DNA of 64,000 nt from Sphingopyxis witflariensis (GCF_002205635.1 NZ_NISJ01000014.1:1-64000); one strand, 5' to 3'. Positions 47,408 to 56,009 are shown, counted from the stretch's first letter. A program made the numbers and translations. The notes: generated by a model not told the origin, from the sequence alone.

Positions 47408-48550
47408 ATGCCGGGCCGCGCCTCTCCCTTCTCCGCCCATCACCGCGATCTTCGCGCGCTTGCTGCCGAAACCCGCCTCCGCGCGCTCGCTCCGCGCGCG
47501 GGCGTCGACTTCGCCTCGAACGACTATCTTGGCCTCGCCGATTCCGAAGCGTTGCGCGACGCGCTGACCGCCGGGATCGCGCAGGGCATCCCCGCCGGAT
47601 CAGGCGGCTCGCGCCTGCTGCGCGGCAATCACGCCGAACATGAAGCGCTCGAGGCCCACGCCGCGCGCCATTATGATAGCGAGGCCGCGCTCTATTTCTC
47701 GACCGGCTTCGCCGCCAACGCCGCGCTGTTCGCGACGCTGCCGCAGCGCGGCGACCTGATCGTCCATGACGAGCTCATCCACGCCAGCGCGCACGACGGC
47801 ATGCGCCTCGCCCGCGCGGGCAGCATCGCCGCCGCGCACAATGATCCGCAGGCCTTCGCCGACATCATCGCGCGCTGGCGCGCGGGTGGCGGCTCAGGAA
47901 CGCCGTGGATCGCGGTCGAAAGCCTCTACAGCATGGACGGCGACCGCGCCCCGCTGGCCGAACTCGCCGCCGTCGCCGACCGCTTCGACGCGGTGCTGAT
48001 CGTCGACGAAGCCCATGCCACCGGCGTCTACGGCGCCAATGGCGCGGGACTGGCCAGCGACCTCGCGCGCCGCGACAATCTGATCACCCTCCACACCTGC
48101 GGCAAGGCGCTCGGCTGCGAAGGCGCGCTGCTCTGCGCCCCGCGCGTCGTCACCGACTTTCTCGTCAACCGCGGCCGCCCCTTCATCTTCTCGACCGCGC
48201 CGTCGCCGTTGATGGCGTGGCTCGTCCGCCAGGGCCTCGAAATCGTCGCGACCCAGCCTGAACGACAAGCGCGCCTCGCCGCGCTTGTCCGCCACACCGA
48301 GGCGCGCCTCGCCCCGCTCGGCATCACCGCCAGCGGCACCCAGATCCAGCCCGTCATCATCGGCGAGAATGACCGCACGATGCGGATCGCGACCGCACTG
48401 CAGGCTGCGGGCTTCGACATTCGCGGCATCCGCCCGCCGACGGTGGCGCAGGGAACCGCCCGTCTCCGCATCGCGATCACGCTCAATGTTGACGAAGATA
48501 ACATTGACGCAATGGCCGACGCCCTCGCCGCCGCCATGGCCGACGCATGA
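47408..48550 (+). CDS. bioF: 8-Amino-7-oxononanoate synthase
   Basis: A 380-residue PLP enzyme condensing pimeloyl thioester with alanine in biotin synthesis. FASNDYLGLADSEALRDAL and GSGGSRLLRGNHAEHEALE are family signatures. Asp and His for PLP are in VDEAHATGVYG, and the Schiff-base Lys is in LHTCGKALGCEGALLCAP (the Leu-Ser-Lys position reads Cys-Gly-Lys). Its stop overlaps the bioD start (ATGA). No bioC, bioH or bioB gene is in the window. Confidence 0.93.
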   Translation: MPGRASPFSAHHRDLRALAAETRLRALAPRAGVDFASNDYLGLADSEALRDALTAGIAQGIPAGSGGSRLLRGNHAEHEALEAHAARHYDSEAALYFSTGFAANAALFATLPQRGDLIVHDELIHASAHDGMRLARAGSIAAAHNDPQAFADIIARWRAGGGSGTPWIAVESLYSMDGDRAPLAELAAVADRFDAVLIVDEAHATGVYGANGAGLASDLARRDNLITLHTCGKALGCEGALLCAPRVVTDFLVNRGRPFIFSTAPSPLMAWLVRQGLEIVATQPERQARLAALVRHTEARLAPLGITASGTQIQPVIIGENDRTMRIATALQAAGFDIRGIRPPTVAQGTARLRIAITLNVDEDNIDAMADALAAAMADA

Positions 48551-49155
48551 CCCGCTTCATCGTCACCGGCACCGACACCGGCATTGGAAAAACTATCTTT
48601 TCTGCGGCTTTGGCGCAGGCGACCCGCGCTTCCTACTGGAAGCCGATTCAGGCCGGCCTCGAAGAAGAGAGTGACAGCGAGGTCGTCGCCCGCCTCGCCG
48701 GGGTCGCCATCCACCCCGAAGCCCACCGCCTCATCACTCCCGCCTCGCCACACTATGCCGCCGAAGTTGACGGCGTTAATATCGACGTCGAAACGCTCAC
48801 GCCGCCGCCCGGCAACTTCATCGTCGAGGGCGCCGGCGGCGCGCTCGTCCCCGTCACCCGCACCACCCTATACGCCGACCTGTTTGCGAAATGGCAAATC
48901 CCGGTGATCGTCTGCGCCCGCACGATGCTCGGGACGATCAACCACAGCCTGCTGACGATCGAGGCGCTTCGGTCGCGCAATGTCCCGATCCACGGCCTCG
49001 CCTTTCTCGGCGATCCGGTGCCCGACAGCGAGACAACGATCGCCGAAATCAGCGGCATCCGCCGCTTGGGCCGCCTGCCGGTCATCGATCCGCTGACGAG
49101 CGAAAACCTTGCTGCCGCTTTCGCCGCGAACTTCGACATCGCCGACTTCCGCTAA
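48547..49155 (+). CDS. bioD: Dethiobiotin synthetase
   Basis: A 202-residue ATP-dependent carboxylase forming the ureido ring. The P-loop is TGTDTGIGKTIFSAALAQ, then YWKPIQAGLEEESDSE, and VEGAGGALVPVTRTTLYADL is the catalytic and Mg-binding loop. It is translationally coupled to bioF, and bioA follows after a repeat of about 100 bp. Confidence 0.94.
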   Translation: MTRFIVTGTDTGIGKTIFSAALAQATRASYWKPIQAGLEEESDSEVVARLAGVAIHPEAHRLITPASPHYAAEVDGVNIDVETLTPPPGNFIVEGAGGALVPVTRTTLYADLFAKWQIPVIVCARTMLGTINHSLLTIEALRSRNVPIHGLAFLGDPVPDSETTIAEISGIRRLGRLPVIDPLTSENLAAAFAANFDIADFR

Positions 49156-49178
49156 ATCTCGTCCCCCCTCCCCCACTT

Positions 49179-49285
49179 CGTCATCCCCGCGAAAGCGGGG
49201 ACCCAGCGAACAAAATACTCCACCCACAGGGTGCCATTCCCAAACGCAACGGCAGAACTGGGTTCCCGCTTTCGCGGGAATGACA
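49179..49285. repeat. Dispersed repeat family C between bioD and bioA
   Basis: CGTCATCCCCGCGAAAGCGG, then GGACCCAG, a centre of about 45 bases, and CTGGGTTCCCGCTTTCGCGGGAATGACAA (in two pieces). The arms are inverted and each contains its own GAAA-loop hairpin. It interrupts the biotin operon. Confidence 0.8.
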
Positions 49286-49306
49286 AATGGTTGTAGGGCG
49301 CACAGC

Positions 49307-50566
49307 ATGACCTCGCACCAATCCCCCATCTGGCACCCCTTCACCCAGCACGGCCTCGGCGACCCCACGCCGCTGATCGCCCGAGCCGAAGGCGCGCGCC
49401 TCTACGACGCGCAGGACAACAGCTGGATCGACGCCATCTCCAGCTGGTGGGTCACCACCCACGGCCACGCCCACCCGCGCATCATGGCCGCGATCCGCGC
49501 GCAGTCCGAAAAGCTCGACCAGCTCATCTTCGCCGGCTGGACCCACGAACCCGCCGAAATGCTCGCCGCCGAGCTGATCCGCATCACCCCCGATCCGCTC
49601 ACCCGCGTCTTCTTCTCGGATTCAGGATCGACCAGCGTCGAGGTCGCGCTCAAAATGGCGCTCGGCTACTGGTATAATATCGGCGAGCCGCGCAGCCGCA
49701 TCCTCGTCCTCGAACATAGCTATCATGGCGACACGATCGGCACGATGTCGGTCGGCGAGCGCGGCGTCTACAACCGGGCGTGGCAGCCCTTGCTGTTCGA
49801 CGTCGATACCATCCCCTTCCCGCACGAAGGCCTGGAACAAGCGACGCTCGACGCGCTCGAAGCCGCCTGCGCGCAAAAGCCCGCCGCCTTCATCGTCGAA
49901 CCGCTCATCCTCGGGGCCGGCGGCATGCTCATCTATCCGGCATGGGTGCTCGCCGAAATGCGCAGCATCTGTGCACGCCACGGCGTCCTCTTCATCGCCG
50001 ACGAAGTGATGACCGGCTGGGGCCGCACCGGCACCCGCTTCGCCTGCGATCAGGCGGGCGTCATCCCCGACATCGTCTGCCTGTCCAAAGGCCTGACCGG
50101 CGGCAGCCTCCCACTCGCCGTCACCCTCTGCATCGAGCCGATCTTCGCCGCCCACTGGTCAACCGACCGAGCGAAAACCTTCTATCATTCGAGCAGCTAC
50201 ACCGCGAACCCGATCGCCTGCGCCGCCGCGAACGCGAACCTCGAAATCTGGCGCGACGAACCCGTCCAGCAACGCATCGACGCGCTCGCCGTCGCGCAAG
50301 GCGCGCACCTGTCGATGCTCGGCCATAACCCGCGCGTCGCCAATCCGCGCCGCCTCGGCACCATCGCCGCGCTCGACATCGTCGTTCCGGACTCGGGCTA
50401 TCTCTCGAACCTCGCGCCGCGCCTGATCGCCTTCTACCGCGACCATGGCGTCCTCCTCCGCCCGCTCGGCAACACCGTCTACGTCATGCCGCCCTATTGC
50501 ATCGAGCCCGACGAACTGGCGCAAGTCTGGAATGTCATCGCGGCGTCGCTTGACGCGCCGGGCTGA
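49307..50566 (+). CDS. bioA: Adenosylmethionine-8-amino-7-oxononanoate aminotransferase
   Basis: A 419-residue class III aminotransferase using SAM as amino donor. IWHPFTQHG at the start and WIDAISSWWVTTHGHAHPRI are BioA hallmarks. LEHSYHGDTIGTMSVG, LFIADEVMTGWGRTG and the PLP Lys in CLSKGLTGGSLPLAVTL are intact. ATG 49307 is chosen; the longer frame begins inside bioD and crosses the repeat. Confidence 0.95.
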   Translation: MTSHQSPIWHPFTQHGLGDPTPLIARAEGARLYDAQDNSWIDAISSWWVTTHGHAHPRIMAAIRAQSEKLDQLIFAGWTHEPAEMLAAELIRITPDPLTRVFFSDSGSTSVEVALKMALGYWYNIGEPRSRILVLEHSYHGDTIGTMSVGERGVYNRAWQPLLFDVDTIPFPHEGLEQATLDALEAACAQKPAAFIVEPLILGAGGMLIYPAWVLAEMRSICARHGVLFIADEVMTGWGRTGTRFACDQAGVIPDIVCLSKGLTGGSLPLAVTLCIEPIFAAHWSTDRAKTFYHSSSYTANPIACAAANANLEIWRDEPVQQRIDALAVAQGAHLSMLGHNPRVANPRRLGTIAALDIVVPDSGYLSNLAPRLIAFYRDHGVLLRPLGNTVYVMPPYCIEPDELAQVWNVIAASLDAPG

Positions 50567-50615
50567 TATTCGGATACACCGAACATCCCCCTAACTCCTT
50601 CCCGGAGAACGAAAA

Positions 50616-50930
50616 ATGCAAAAACCCGGCCTGTTTCTCACGCTGCTCCTGATGGTCTTCCCCCTCGCCAGTGCCGAGGCGCGCAAAAAACCGGAACCTG
50701 TCGACAGTCATGAGCGCACCACCGATTGGGTCCCGCTCACCCAATCGATGACCGAGCTTCTCAATACAGGGTGGAGGATCGTCGGGTTCAACAATTATGA
50801 GACGGAGATGTTCTCCGAAAACATCTCCTCCTATTCCTTCATTCTGTCGAGCGGGAACAAATATGTCCTTTGCTTCATGGACAGTCCGGCGATGAACAAC
50901 GCCAAATCGAAATGCCGTGCCTTGAACTGA
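50616..50930 (+). CDS. Small secreted protein, unknown function
   Basis: A 104-residue protein with a signal peptide (FLTLLLMVFPLASAEA). The mature domain of ~80 residues contains LTQSMTELLNTGWRIVGFNNY and two cysteines (VLCFMD, SKCRALN), likely a disulfide in the periplasm. CCGGAGAACG lies upstream of ATG 50616. No family was recognised. It follows bioA by 50 bp but has no evident link to biotin. Confidence 0.65.
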   Translation: MQKPGLFLTLLLMVFPLASAEARKKPEPVDSHERTTDWVPLTQSMTELLNTGWRIVGFNNYETEMFSENISSYSFILSSGNKYVLCFMDSPAMNNAKSKCRALN

Positions 50931-51063
50931 ACGGGAAGCGAAACCATCTCCATCATCAAGGGGCGGCAACCATTGCCGGAGGGCATGATAGTTCGGCTTA
51001 GGTTCATCTCGCGGCGCTAGCGTGATACGCAGGGGATGGACGCCAAGGGAATGCCTGTTTGCA

Positions 51064-51471
51064 ATGAAAAAGCCTGCCCTCCTCTTCCCGATCTTCGCCG
51101 CGCTCGCCCTCGCTGCGCCCGCGCACGCCTTCGACCAAAGCCTCGCGCAGACCGGCACGCCGCCGCAGAAAACCTCGGTCCTTTATACCTATGGCGACGA
51201 ACCCTGCCCCGAACCGGTGGGTGACGAGATCATCGTCTGCGCGCAGCAACCCGAAAGCGAACGCTATCGCGTCCCGAAGGAACTGCGCGAAGAGCTGAAG
51301 GACGACACCCCGGTCGGCGGCGGCTCATGGGCCTCGGCGGTCGAGGGGTATGACAATATCGCCCGCGCCACCCGCCCCAACAGCTGCTCGCCCGTCGGCA
51401 GCTATGGCTTCACCGGCTGCACGTCGGCGATGCTGCGCCAGTGGTTCGAGGAACGCCGCGCGGCCGACTGA
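51064..51471 (+). CDS. Secreted protein with conserved Cys pairs, unknown function
   Basis: A 135-residue protein with a signal peptide (LLFPIFAALALAAPAHA). The mature part has CPEPVGDEIIVCAQQPESERYRVPKELRE, a pattern seen in many small sphingomonad secreted proteins, and a second pair in NSCSPVGSYGFTGCTSAML. ATG 51064 opens the signal peptide; AAGGGA is about 12 bases upstream. The function is not known. Confidence 0.7.
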   Translation: MKKPALLFPIFAALALAAPAHAFDQSLAQTGTPPQKTSVLYTYGDEPCPEPVGDEIIVCAQQPESERYRVPKELREELKDDTPVGGGSWASAVEGYDNIARATRPNSCSPVGSYGFTGCTSAMLRQWFEERRAAD

Positions 51472-51570
51472 TCGCGCGGCCGGAAACCCAGCGTTTCGGT
51501 ACGCGCAATTGACGCCGCCCCCTTGCGTCGCATAGCCTTCGCGCTTCCGAACAAACAGGAGGCCCCCCAC

Positions 51571-52215
51571 ATGCGTCGCATTGCTCCCATCGCCATTCTC
51601 GCGCTCGCCGTCGTCGCCGTCCCCGTCGTCATCGCACAGGCCCCCTCGGGCGTCCCCGGCGCCCCCGACAAAACGCGCGTCACCGCGGGCACCTACGCCG
51701 CCGATGCCGGACACACGATGGTCGTCTGGGAAGTCGATCATTTCGGCTTCAGCAAATATTCGGGCATTTTCGGCGACGTCACCGGCACCCTCGTGATCGA
51801 TCCCGCCAATCCCGCCGCGTCGAAGGTCGACGTGACGATCCCGGTGTCAAAGGTCACCACCGCCAGCGCCGGCCTCACCGACCATCTGCTGCGCGCGGGC
51901 AAGGACGGCGGCAAGGCCGACTTTTTCGGCCCCGCCCCCGCCGACGCCAAATTCGTCTCGACCCGCGTCGTCCTCGACGATGAGGGCGACGAAGCCAAGG
52001 TCACCGGTAACCTCACCCTCAATGGCGTGACCAAACAGGTGACGCTCGACGTCGACTTCCACGGCGCCGGCACCAACCCCTATAACAAGAAAGCCACGAT
52101 CGGCTTCGACGCCGAAACCAAGATCCGCCGCAGCGATTTCGGCGTGAACTATGGCATCCCGGTGGTCAGCGACCTCGTCGAACTCGAAATCCACGCCGCG
52201 TTCGAAAAGCAGTAA
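51571..52215 (+). CDS. YceI-family periplasmic protein
   Basis: A 214-residue lipocalin-like beta-barrel protein. After a signal peptide come YAADAGHTMVVWEVDHFGFSKYSGIFGDVTGTLVIDPA and the C-terminal GFDAETKIRRSDFGVNYGIPVVSDLVELEIHAAFEK, both standard YceI blocks. Such proteins bind isoprenoid-type lipids in the periplasm. GGAGG precedes ATG 51571. Confidence 0.92.
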   Translation: MRRIAPIAILALAVVAVPVVIAQAPSGVPGAPDKTRVTAGTYAADAGHTMVVWEVDHFGFSKYSGIFGDVTGTLVIDPANPAASKVDVTIPVSKVTTASAGLTDHLLRAGKDGGKADFFGPAPADAKFVSTRVVLDDEGDEAKVTGNLTLNGVTKQVTLDVDFHGAGTNPYNKKATIGFDAETKIRRSDFGVNYGIPVVSDLVELEIHAAFEKQ

Positions 52216-52232
52216 AACCACCTCAATATTCT

Positions 52233-52310
52233 CGTCATCCCCGCGAAAGCGGGGACCCAGTGAGGCCTTGTGCTGCCCAAGCTGGGTCCCCGCTTACGCG
52301 GGGATGACAA
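52233..52310. repeat. Dispersed repeat family C after the yceI gene
   Basis: CGTCATCCCCGCGAAAGCGG, GGACCCAG, a 25-base centre, and CTGGGTCCCCGCTTACGCGGGGATGACAA (in pieces). The arms are almost perfectly inverted. It lies 18 bases after the stop and could act as a terminator. Confidence 0.8.
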
Positions 52311-52377
52311 CGGATTGGGTGTTCATCGCCCATCCAGCAACCCGCGCTTACCCTCCCATCATCAAGGGAGGATCATC

Positions 52378-52872
52378 ATGCGCAAAACCCTGCCACTCGC
52401 TTTCGCCCTCGCGCTGACCGCCTCCCCGGCGCTCGCGCAAACCAACCCGCAAATCGACTATCCCGCCTTCCAGGCGCTCACCGCCCGCGTCGCACCAGAG
52501 CGCGAAGCGCGCCTTCTCCCCTTCGCCGCCTTCAAGGCCGAAGCCGCCAAGCCCGGCATTCTCCTCCTCGACGCGCGCTCAAAGGATGCTTTTGCGCGCG
52601 GGCATATCGTCGGCGCGGTCAACCTGCCGCTCACCGACTTCACCGCCGACAGCCTCGCTGCGGTGATCGGCGCCGACCCGGACCGCCCTATCCTCATTTA
52701 TTGCAACAATAATTTCCGCAACGACGCCGCTCCCGTACCGATGAAGTCGGCCGCGCTCGCGCTCAATATCCAGACCTTCATCAACCTCGTCGGCTATGGC
52801 TATCCCAATGTCCGCGAACTCGCCGACGTGATCGACTTCAATGATCCCGCAGTGGGCTGGGTCAAGGGCTAG
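52378..52872 (+). CDS. Secreted rhodanese-like domain protein
   Basis: A 164-residue protein with a signal peptide (LPLAFALALTASPALAQ). The rhodanese fold runs from about residue 45: LLLDARSKDAFARGHIVGAVNLPLTDF, then the active-site loop ILIYCNNNFRND with the catalytic Cys and Arg six residues later (C-x4-R). AAGGGAGG is upstream of ATG 52378. It probably acts on sulfur or redox chemistry in the periplasm. Confidence 0.87.
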   Translation: MRKTLPLAFALALTASPALAQTNPQIDYPAFQALTARVAPEREARLLPFAAFKAEAAKPGILLLDARSKDAFARGHIVGAVNLPLTDFTADSLAAVIGADPDRPILIYCNNNFRNDAAPVPMKSAALALNIQTFINLVGYGYPNVRELADVIDFNDPAVGWVKG

Positions 52873-52957
52873 CCACACTCCAATCTGTCACATGCCGCCG
52901 GTAAGTCAGAGCCGGGGTCTCCCCGACCCCGCCTCTTGTTCACAAGGAGCGCGTGTG

Positions 52958-53335
52958 ATGAGCGAACTGGTACGCGAAATTGTCGAAGTGAACGCCTATA
53001 TTGGCGGCGACGAGGAAAAAGCCCTGCTGACCGTCGAGGCCGAGGGCATCACCCCCACCGCGGGCTGGACGAACCTCCAGCTCGATCCCCATGTCTATAT
53101 CAATCCGCCCGCCGACGGCGTTCAGGATTTCGACCTCGTCGGCGATCGCCCCTCAGGCGGCGGCGCCGATACGCCGTCCACGGTCGAGGCGGCATGGGAA
53201 GGCCCGCTTGAGGACTGGGTGATCGGCATCCGCGTCCACGCGATCGCCAATATGATCGAGGATGAAATCTTCGAGCCGTGGGAAGAGGAAGACGACGAAG
53301 ACGAGTCCGAAGAGCAGAGCAGCAAGGCTGCCTGA
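52958..53335 (+). CDS. Conserved hypothetical acidic protein
   Basis: A 125-residue protein without a signal peptide. The core includes VEAEGITPTAGWTNLQLDPHVYI, then DWVIGIRVHAIANMIEDEIFEPW, and the tail is a run of Glu and Asp ending SKAA. AAGGAG precedes ATG 52958 (GTG at 52953 is an alternative in another frame). No family is recognised with certainty. Confidence 0.65.
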   Translation: MSELVREIVEVNAYIGGDEEKALLTVEAEGITPTAGWTNLQLDPHVYINPPADGVQDFDLVGDRPSGGGADTPSTVEAAWEGPLEDWVIGIRVHAIANMIEDEIFEPWEEEDDEDESEEQSSKAA

Positions 53336-53449
53336 CGGCCTCCCGCGCGCCATCCCCGCCTTCACGGGGGTGGCGCAGCAGGGCCACGCAACGCAATTTT
53401 CCCACCTTCCCCCTTGCCAAACACGACATTTTCATGTCAGAGCGTGGCC

Positions 53450-53500
53450 ATGCGCCACAACGGGCTCCTACTTCTGCGACTTACACGCCCTTGGGCGTGA
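53450..53500 (+). CDS. leuL: Leucine leader peptide upstream of leuA
   Basis: A 16-residue ORF reads MRHNGLLLLRLTRPWA. Five of its 16 codons are Leu, four consecutive (CTC CTA CTT CTG). The stop is 84 bases before the leuA start. A run of Leu codons in a short ORF just before leuA, followed by overlapping complementary segments, is the classic form of ribosome-mediated attenuation, known for leu operons in Proteobacteria. The ribosome binding site is weak (AGAG about ten bases upstream). Confidence 0.8.
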   Translation: MRHNGLLLLRLTRPWA

Positions 53501-53563
53501 CGATAACGCTGCGCCCAAGGTGGCGCGCGATCGCCCAAGGGTAAGCCGGCCAAAACCACCCTT
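53484..53563 (+). promoter_or_regulatory. Probable leuA attenuator with alternative hairpins
   Basis: Segment 1 (CCCTTGGGCG, 53488-53497) overlaps the leader stop and can fold on itself. It can also pair perfectly with CGCCCAAGGG at 53532-53541, or over nine bases with CGCCCAAGG at 53512-53520. The downstream copy can instead pair AAGGGT (53537-53542) with ACCCTT (53558-53563) close to the leuA start. These pairings exclude one another. There is no clear U tract, so it could act on translation rather than termination. Confidence 0.65.
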
Positions 53564-53584
53564 TCGCAGAAGAACCAAAAGACC

Positions 53585-55249
53585 ATGACCATGCTCCGCG
53601 ACCCTTCGGTCAAATATCGCGCCTTCCCGCAGGTTCCCTTGACGAACCGCGAATGGCCCAGCCGCGTCACCACCAAGGCGCCGATCTGGCTTTCCACCGA
53701 CATGCGCGACGGCAATCAGGCGCTGATCGACCCGATGGATGCCGAAAAGAAAGCGCGCTTCTTCGACCTGCTCTGCCGCGTCGGCCTGAAAGAGATCGAA
53801 GTCGGCTTCCCCAGCGCGGGCGCGACCGAGTTCGACTTCATCTCCGGCCTCGTCCAGAACGGCCGCATCCCCGACGATGTGACGGTACAGGTGCTGACCC
53901 AGGCGCGCGCCGACCTCATCCGCACCAGCTTCGACAGCCTCGCGGGCGCAAAGACGGCAATCGTCCACCTCTATAATGCGGTCAGCCCCGCGTGGCGCAA
54001 GATCGTCTTCGGCATGGAAATGCCCGAAATCAAGCAGATCGCGATCGACGGCGCCAAGCAGCTGCGCGACAATGCCGCGCGCCTGCCGCAAACCAACTGG
54101 CGTTTCGAATATAGCCCCGAAACCTTCTCGACCGCCGAAATCGATTTCTCGATCGAGGTGTGCGAAGCGGTGATGGAGATACTGCAACCGACCGCCGAAA
54201 ATCCGATCATCCTCAACCTCCCCGCGACGGTCGAGGCCTCGACGGCGAATATCTATGCCGATCAGATCGAATATTTCGCCAAGAATTTGCCGAACCGCGA
54301 CCGCGCATTGATCAGCCTGCACACCCACAATGACCGCGGCACCGGCGTCGCGGCGGCCGAACTCGGCCTGCTCGCGGGCGCCGATCGCGTCGAGGGCTGC
54401 CTGTTCGGCAATGGCGAGCGCACCGGCAACACCTGCCTCGTCACCATTGCGCTCAACATGTACACGCAGGGCGTCGACCCCGAACTGGACTTCTCGAACA
54501 TCGACGAGGTCATCCAGACGGTCGAATATTGCAACCAGCTCCCCGTCCACCCGCGCCACCCCTATGGCGGCGAGCTGGTCTACACGGCCTTTTCGGGCAG
54601 CCATCAGGACGCGATCAAGAAAGGCTTCGCCGCGCGCGAACGCCAGAATGACGAGACGTGGGAAGTCCCCTATCTCCCCATCGATCCCGCCGACCTCGGC
54701 CGCAGCTATGAAGCGGTGATCCGCGTCAACAGCCAGTCGGGCAAAGGCGGCGTCGCCTGGGTAATCGAACAGGACAAGGGGCTGAAACTGCCCAAGAAAA
54801 TGCAGGCAAGCTTCAGCCATGTCGTGCAGGCACTGGCGGATGAGACCAGCCGCGAGCTGGGCGCCGAAGACATCTGGCAGGCGTTCGAGGGCAAATATCT
54901 CGCCACCGAGAACAAGCGCTTCCAGCTCGTCGACTGGTCCGAAACCCATTCGGGCGCCGACCGCATTTTCGCGGGCAAGCTCATGATCGACGGCACCCCG
55001 CGCAGCGTCAGCGGCCGCGGCAACGGCCTGATGTCCAGCGTGATCGCCGCGCTCAGCGAGAGCGGCGGCCCGGTGATGGACATCATCGACTATAGCGAGC
55101 ACGCAATCGGCCAGGGCAGCACGGTGCAAGCCGCCGCCTATGTCGAATGTCGCACCGCCGACGGCAAAAGCCTGTTCGGCTGCGGCCTCGACACCGACGT
55201 CGCCACCGCCAGCGTCCGCGCCATCCTCAGCGCGGCGAACGGCGCGTAA
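53585..55249 (+). CDS. leuA: 2-Isopropylmalate synthase (long, type-2 form)
   Basis: A 554-residue enzyme of the first committed step of leucine synthesis. The catalytic barrel has APIWLSTDMRDGNQALIDPM (metal-binding Arg-Asp) and SLHTHNDRGTGVAAAELGLLAGADRVEGCLFGNGERTGN. The leucine-binding LeuA dimer domain occupies the last ~130 residues (YVECRTADGKSLFGCGLDTDVATAS). The sequence type resembles actinobacterial LeuA rather than E. coli LeuA. It is preceded by a leucine leader, and a family A half-repeat follows ten bases after the stop. Confidence 0.95.
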   Translation: MTMLRDPSVKYRAFPQVPLTNREWPSRVTTKAPIWLSTDMRDGNQALIDPMDAEKKARFFDLLCRVGLKEIEVGFPSAGATEFDFISGLVQNGRIPDDVTVQVLTQARADLIRTSFDSLAGAKTAIVHLYNAVSPAWRKIVFGMEMPEIKQIAIDGAKQLRDNAARLPQTNWRFEYSPETFSTAEIDFSIEVCEAVMEILQPTAENPIILNLPATVEASTANIYADQIEYFAKNLPNRDRALISLHTHNDRGTGVAAAELGLLAGADRVEGCLFGNGERTGNTCLVTIALNMYTQGVDPELDFSNIDEVIQTVEYCNQLPVHPRHPYGGELVYTAFSGSHQDAIKKGFAARERQNDETWEVPYLPIDPADLGRSYEAVIRVNSQSGKGGVAWVIEQDKGLKLPKKMQASFSHVVQALADETSRELGAEDIWQAFEGKYLATENKRFQLVDWSETHSGADRIFAGKLMIDGTPRSVSGRGNGLMSSVIAALSESGGPVMDIIDYSEHAIGQGSTVQAAAYVECRTADGKSLFGCGLDTDVATASVRAILSAANGA

Positions 55250-55259
55250 GCCCAAGCGC

Positions 55260-55320
55260 AATCCTCCCTGTCGCGAAGCGATGGGGAGGGGGACCGCCGC
55301 GTAGCGGTGGTGGAGGGGCC
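55260..55320. repeat. Dispersed repeat family A, left half only
   Basis: AATCCTCCCTGTCGCGAAGCG then ATGGGGAGGGGGACCGCCGC and GTAGCGGTGGTGGAGGGGCC, matching the left half at 32248 with one change. The right half is missing. It may serve as a leuA terminator. Confidence 0.75.
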
Positions 55321-55464
55321 GCGACCTATCGGAAACACGCAACGGGTGCTTACAATCCGCCCCCGCGCCCCCATATAGACATAATCGCGGTACGCATTCT
55401 CGTAAGCCACCGCGACCGAGAGACAGGCCGTGCTCCCGCTTACGCAAGAGGAGCCGCGCTGCCC

Positions 55465-55779
55465 ATGAATCCGAAGCCCCAATCCGATACAAAAGCCGCC
55501 GCTCCCGCAAAGACGCGCTCGAACAATTTCTTCCGCAAGCGCGCCGCCCCGCTCGCGCGCGAAGATGCGCGGCGCCAGGGCAATATCAGCCAGCTCGCCT
55601 GGCTGACCCTCGGCGGCACCGGAACCGAAAGCGCCCGCGACACCGCGATCGCCTTCCTCAACACCGAACACCCCGAACTCGGCGGCCGCCCGCTCGCCAT
55701 CGCGACCGCGAGCGACGAGGGCTATGCCCGCGTCGCCACCGCCATCCGCGCCCACGCCGCCGCGCCGGTGACGCCATGA
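55465..55779 (+). CDS. Small protein with DUF2384 (MbcA/ParS/Xre antitoxin)-like domain
   Basis: A 104-residue protein. After a basic, probably flexible N-terminus the C-terminal half reads ARDTAIAFLNTEHPELGGRP, then ATASDEGYARVATAIRAHA. The FLN-x-xHPxLGGR-P and GYARV elements resemble the DUF2384 toxin-binding domain of Xre/MbcA antitoxins. No RES-domain toxin is adjacent, and the helix-turn-helix normal for Xre antitoxins is not obvious. ATG 55465 has GGAG 11 bases upstream. The stop overlaps the next start (ATGA). Confidence 0.6.
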   Translation: MNPKPQSDTKAAAPAKTRSNNFFRKRAAPLAREDARRQGNISQLAWLTLGGTGTESARDTAIAFLNTEHPELGGRPLAIATASDEGYARVATAIRAHAAAPVTP

Positions 55780-56009
55780 CCCGCGCGATGAACGTCACGC
55801 TGCCCGAAAGCGACGTCGCCCAATCGTGCAAGACGGCAAAGGTCGCGATCAGCGCGATCGAAGCCCTCCCCTCAGGCGGCACCCGCCTCGTCTGCGTCAC
55901 GATCGAAGACGCCGACAAGATGCGCAAGCGCCTGAAAAAGCATCTGATCGACGGCGCCGTCACCCGCTACCGCTTCTACCGCCCGCCGGGCGCGGAGGGT
56001 GGGTATTAG
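55776..56009 (+). CDS. Small basic protein, unknown function
   Basis: A 77-residue protein translationally coupled to the DUF2384-like gene. The sequence has SCKTAKVAISAIEALPSGGTRLVCVTIEDADKMRKRLKKHLIDGAVTRYRFYRPP. It is probably a small alpha/beta domain; no family is recognised. Coupling to an antitoxin-like gene makes a partner role possible, but it does not look like a known toxin. Confidence 0.6.
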   Translation: MTRAMNVTLPESDVAQSCKTAKVAISAIEALPSGGTRLVCVTIEDADKMRKRLKKHLIDGAVTRYRFYRPPGAEGGY

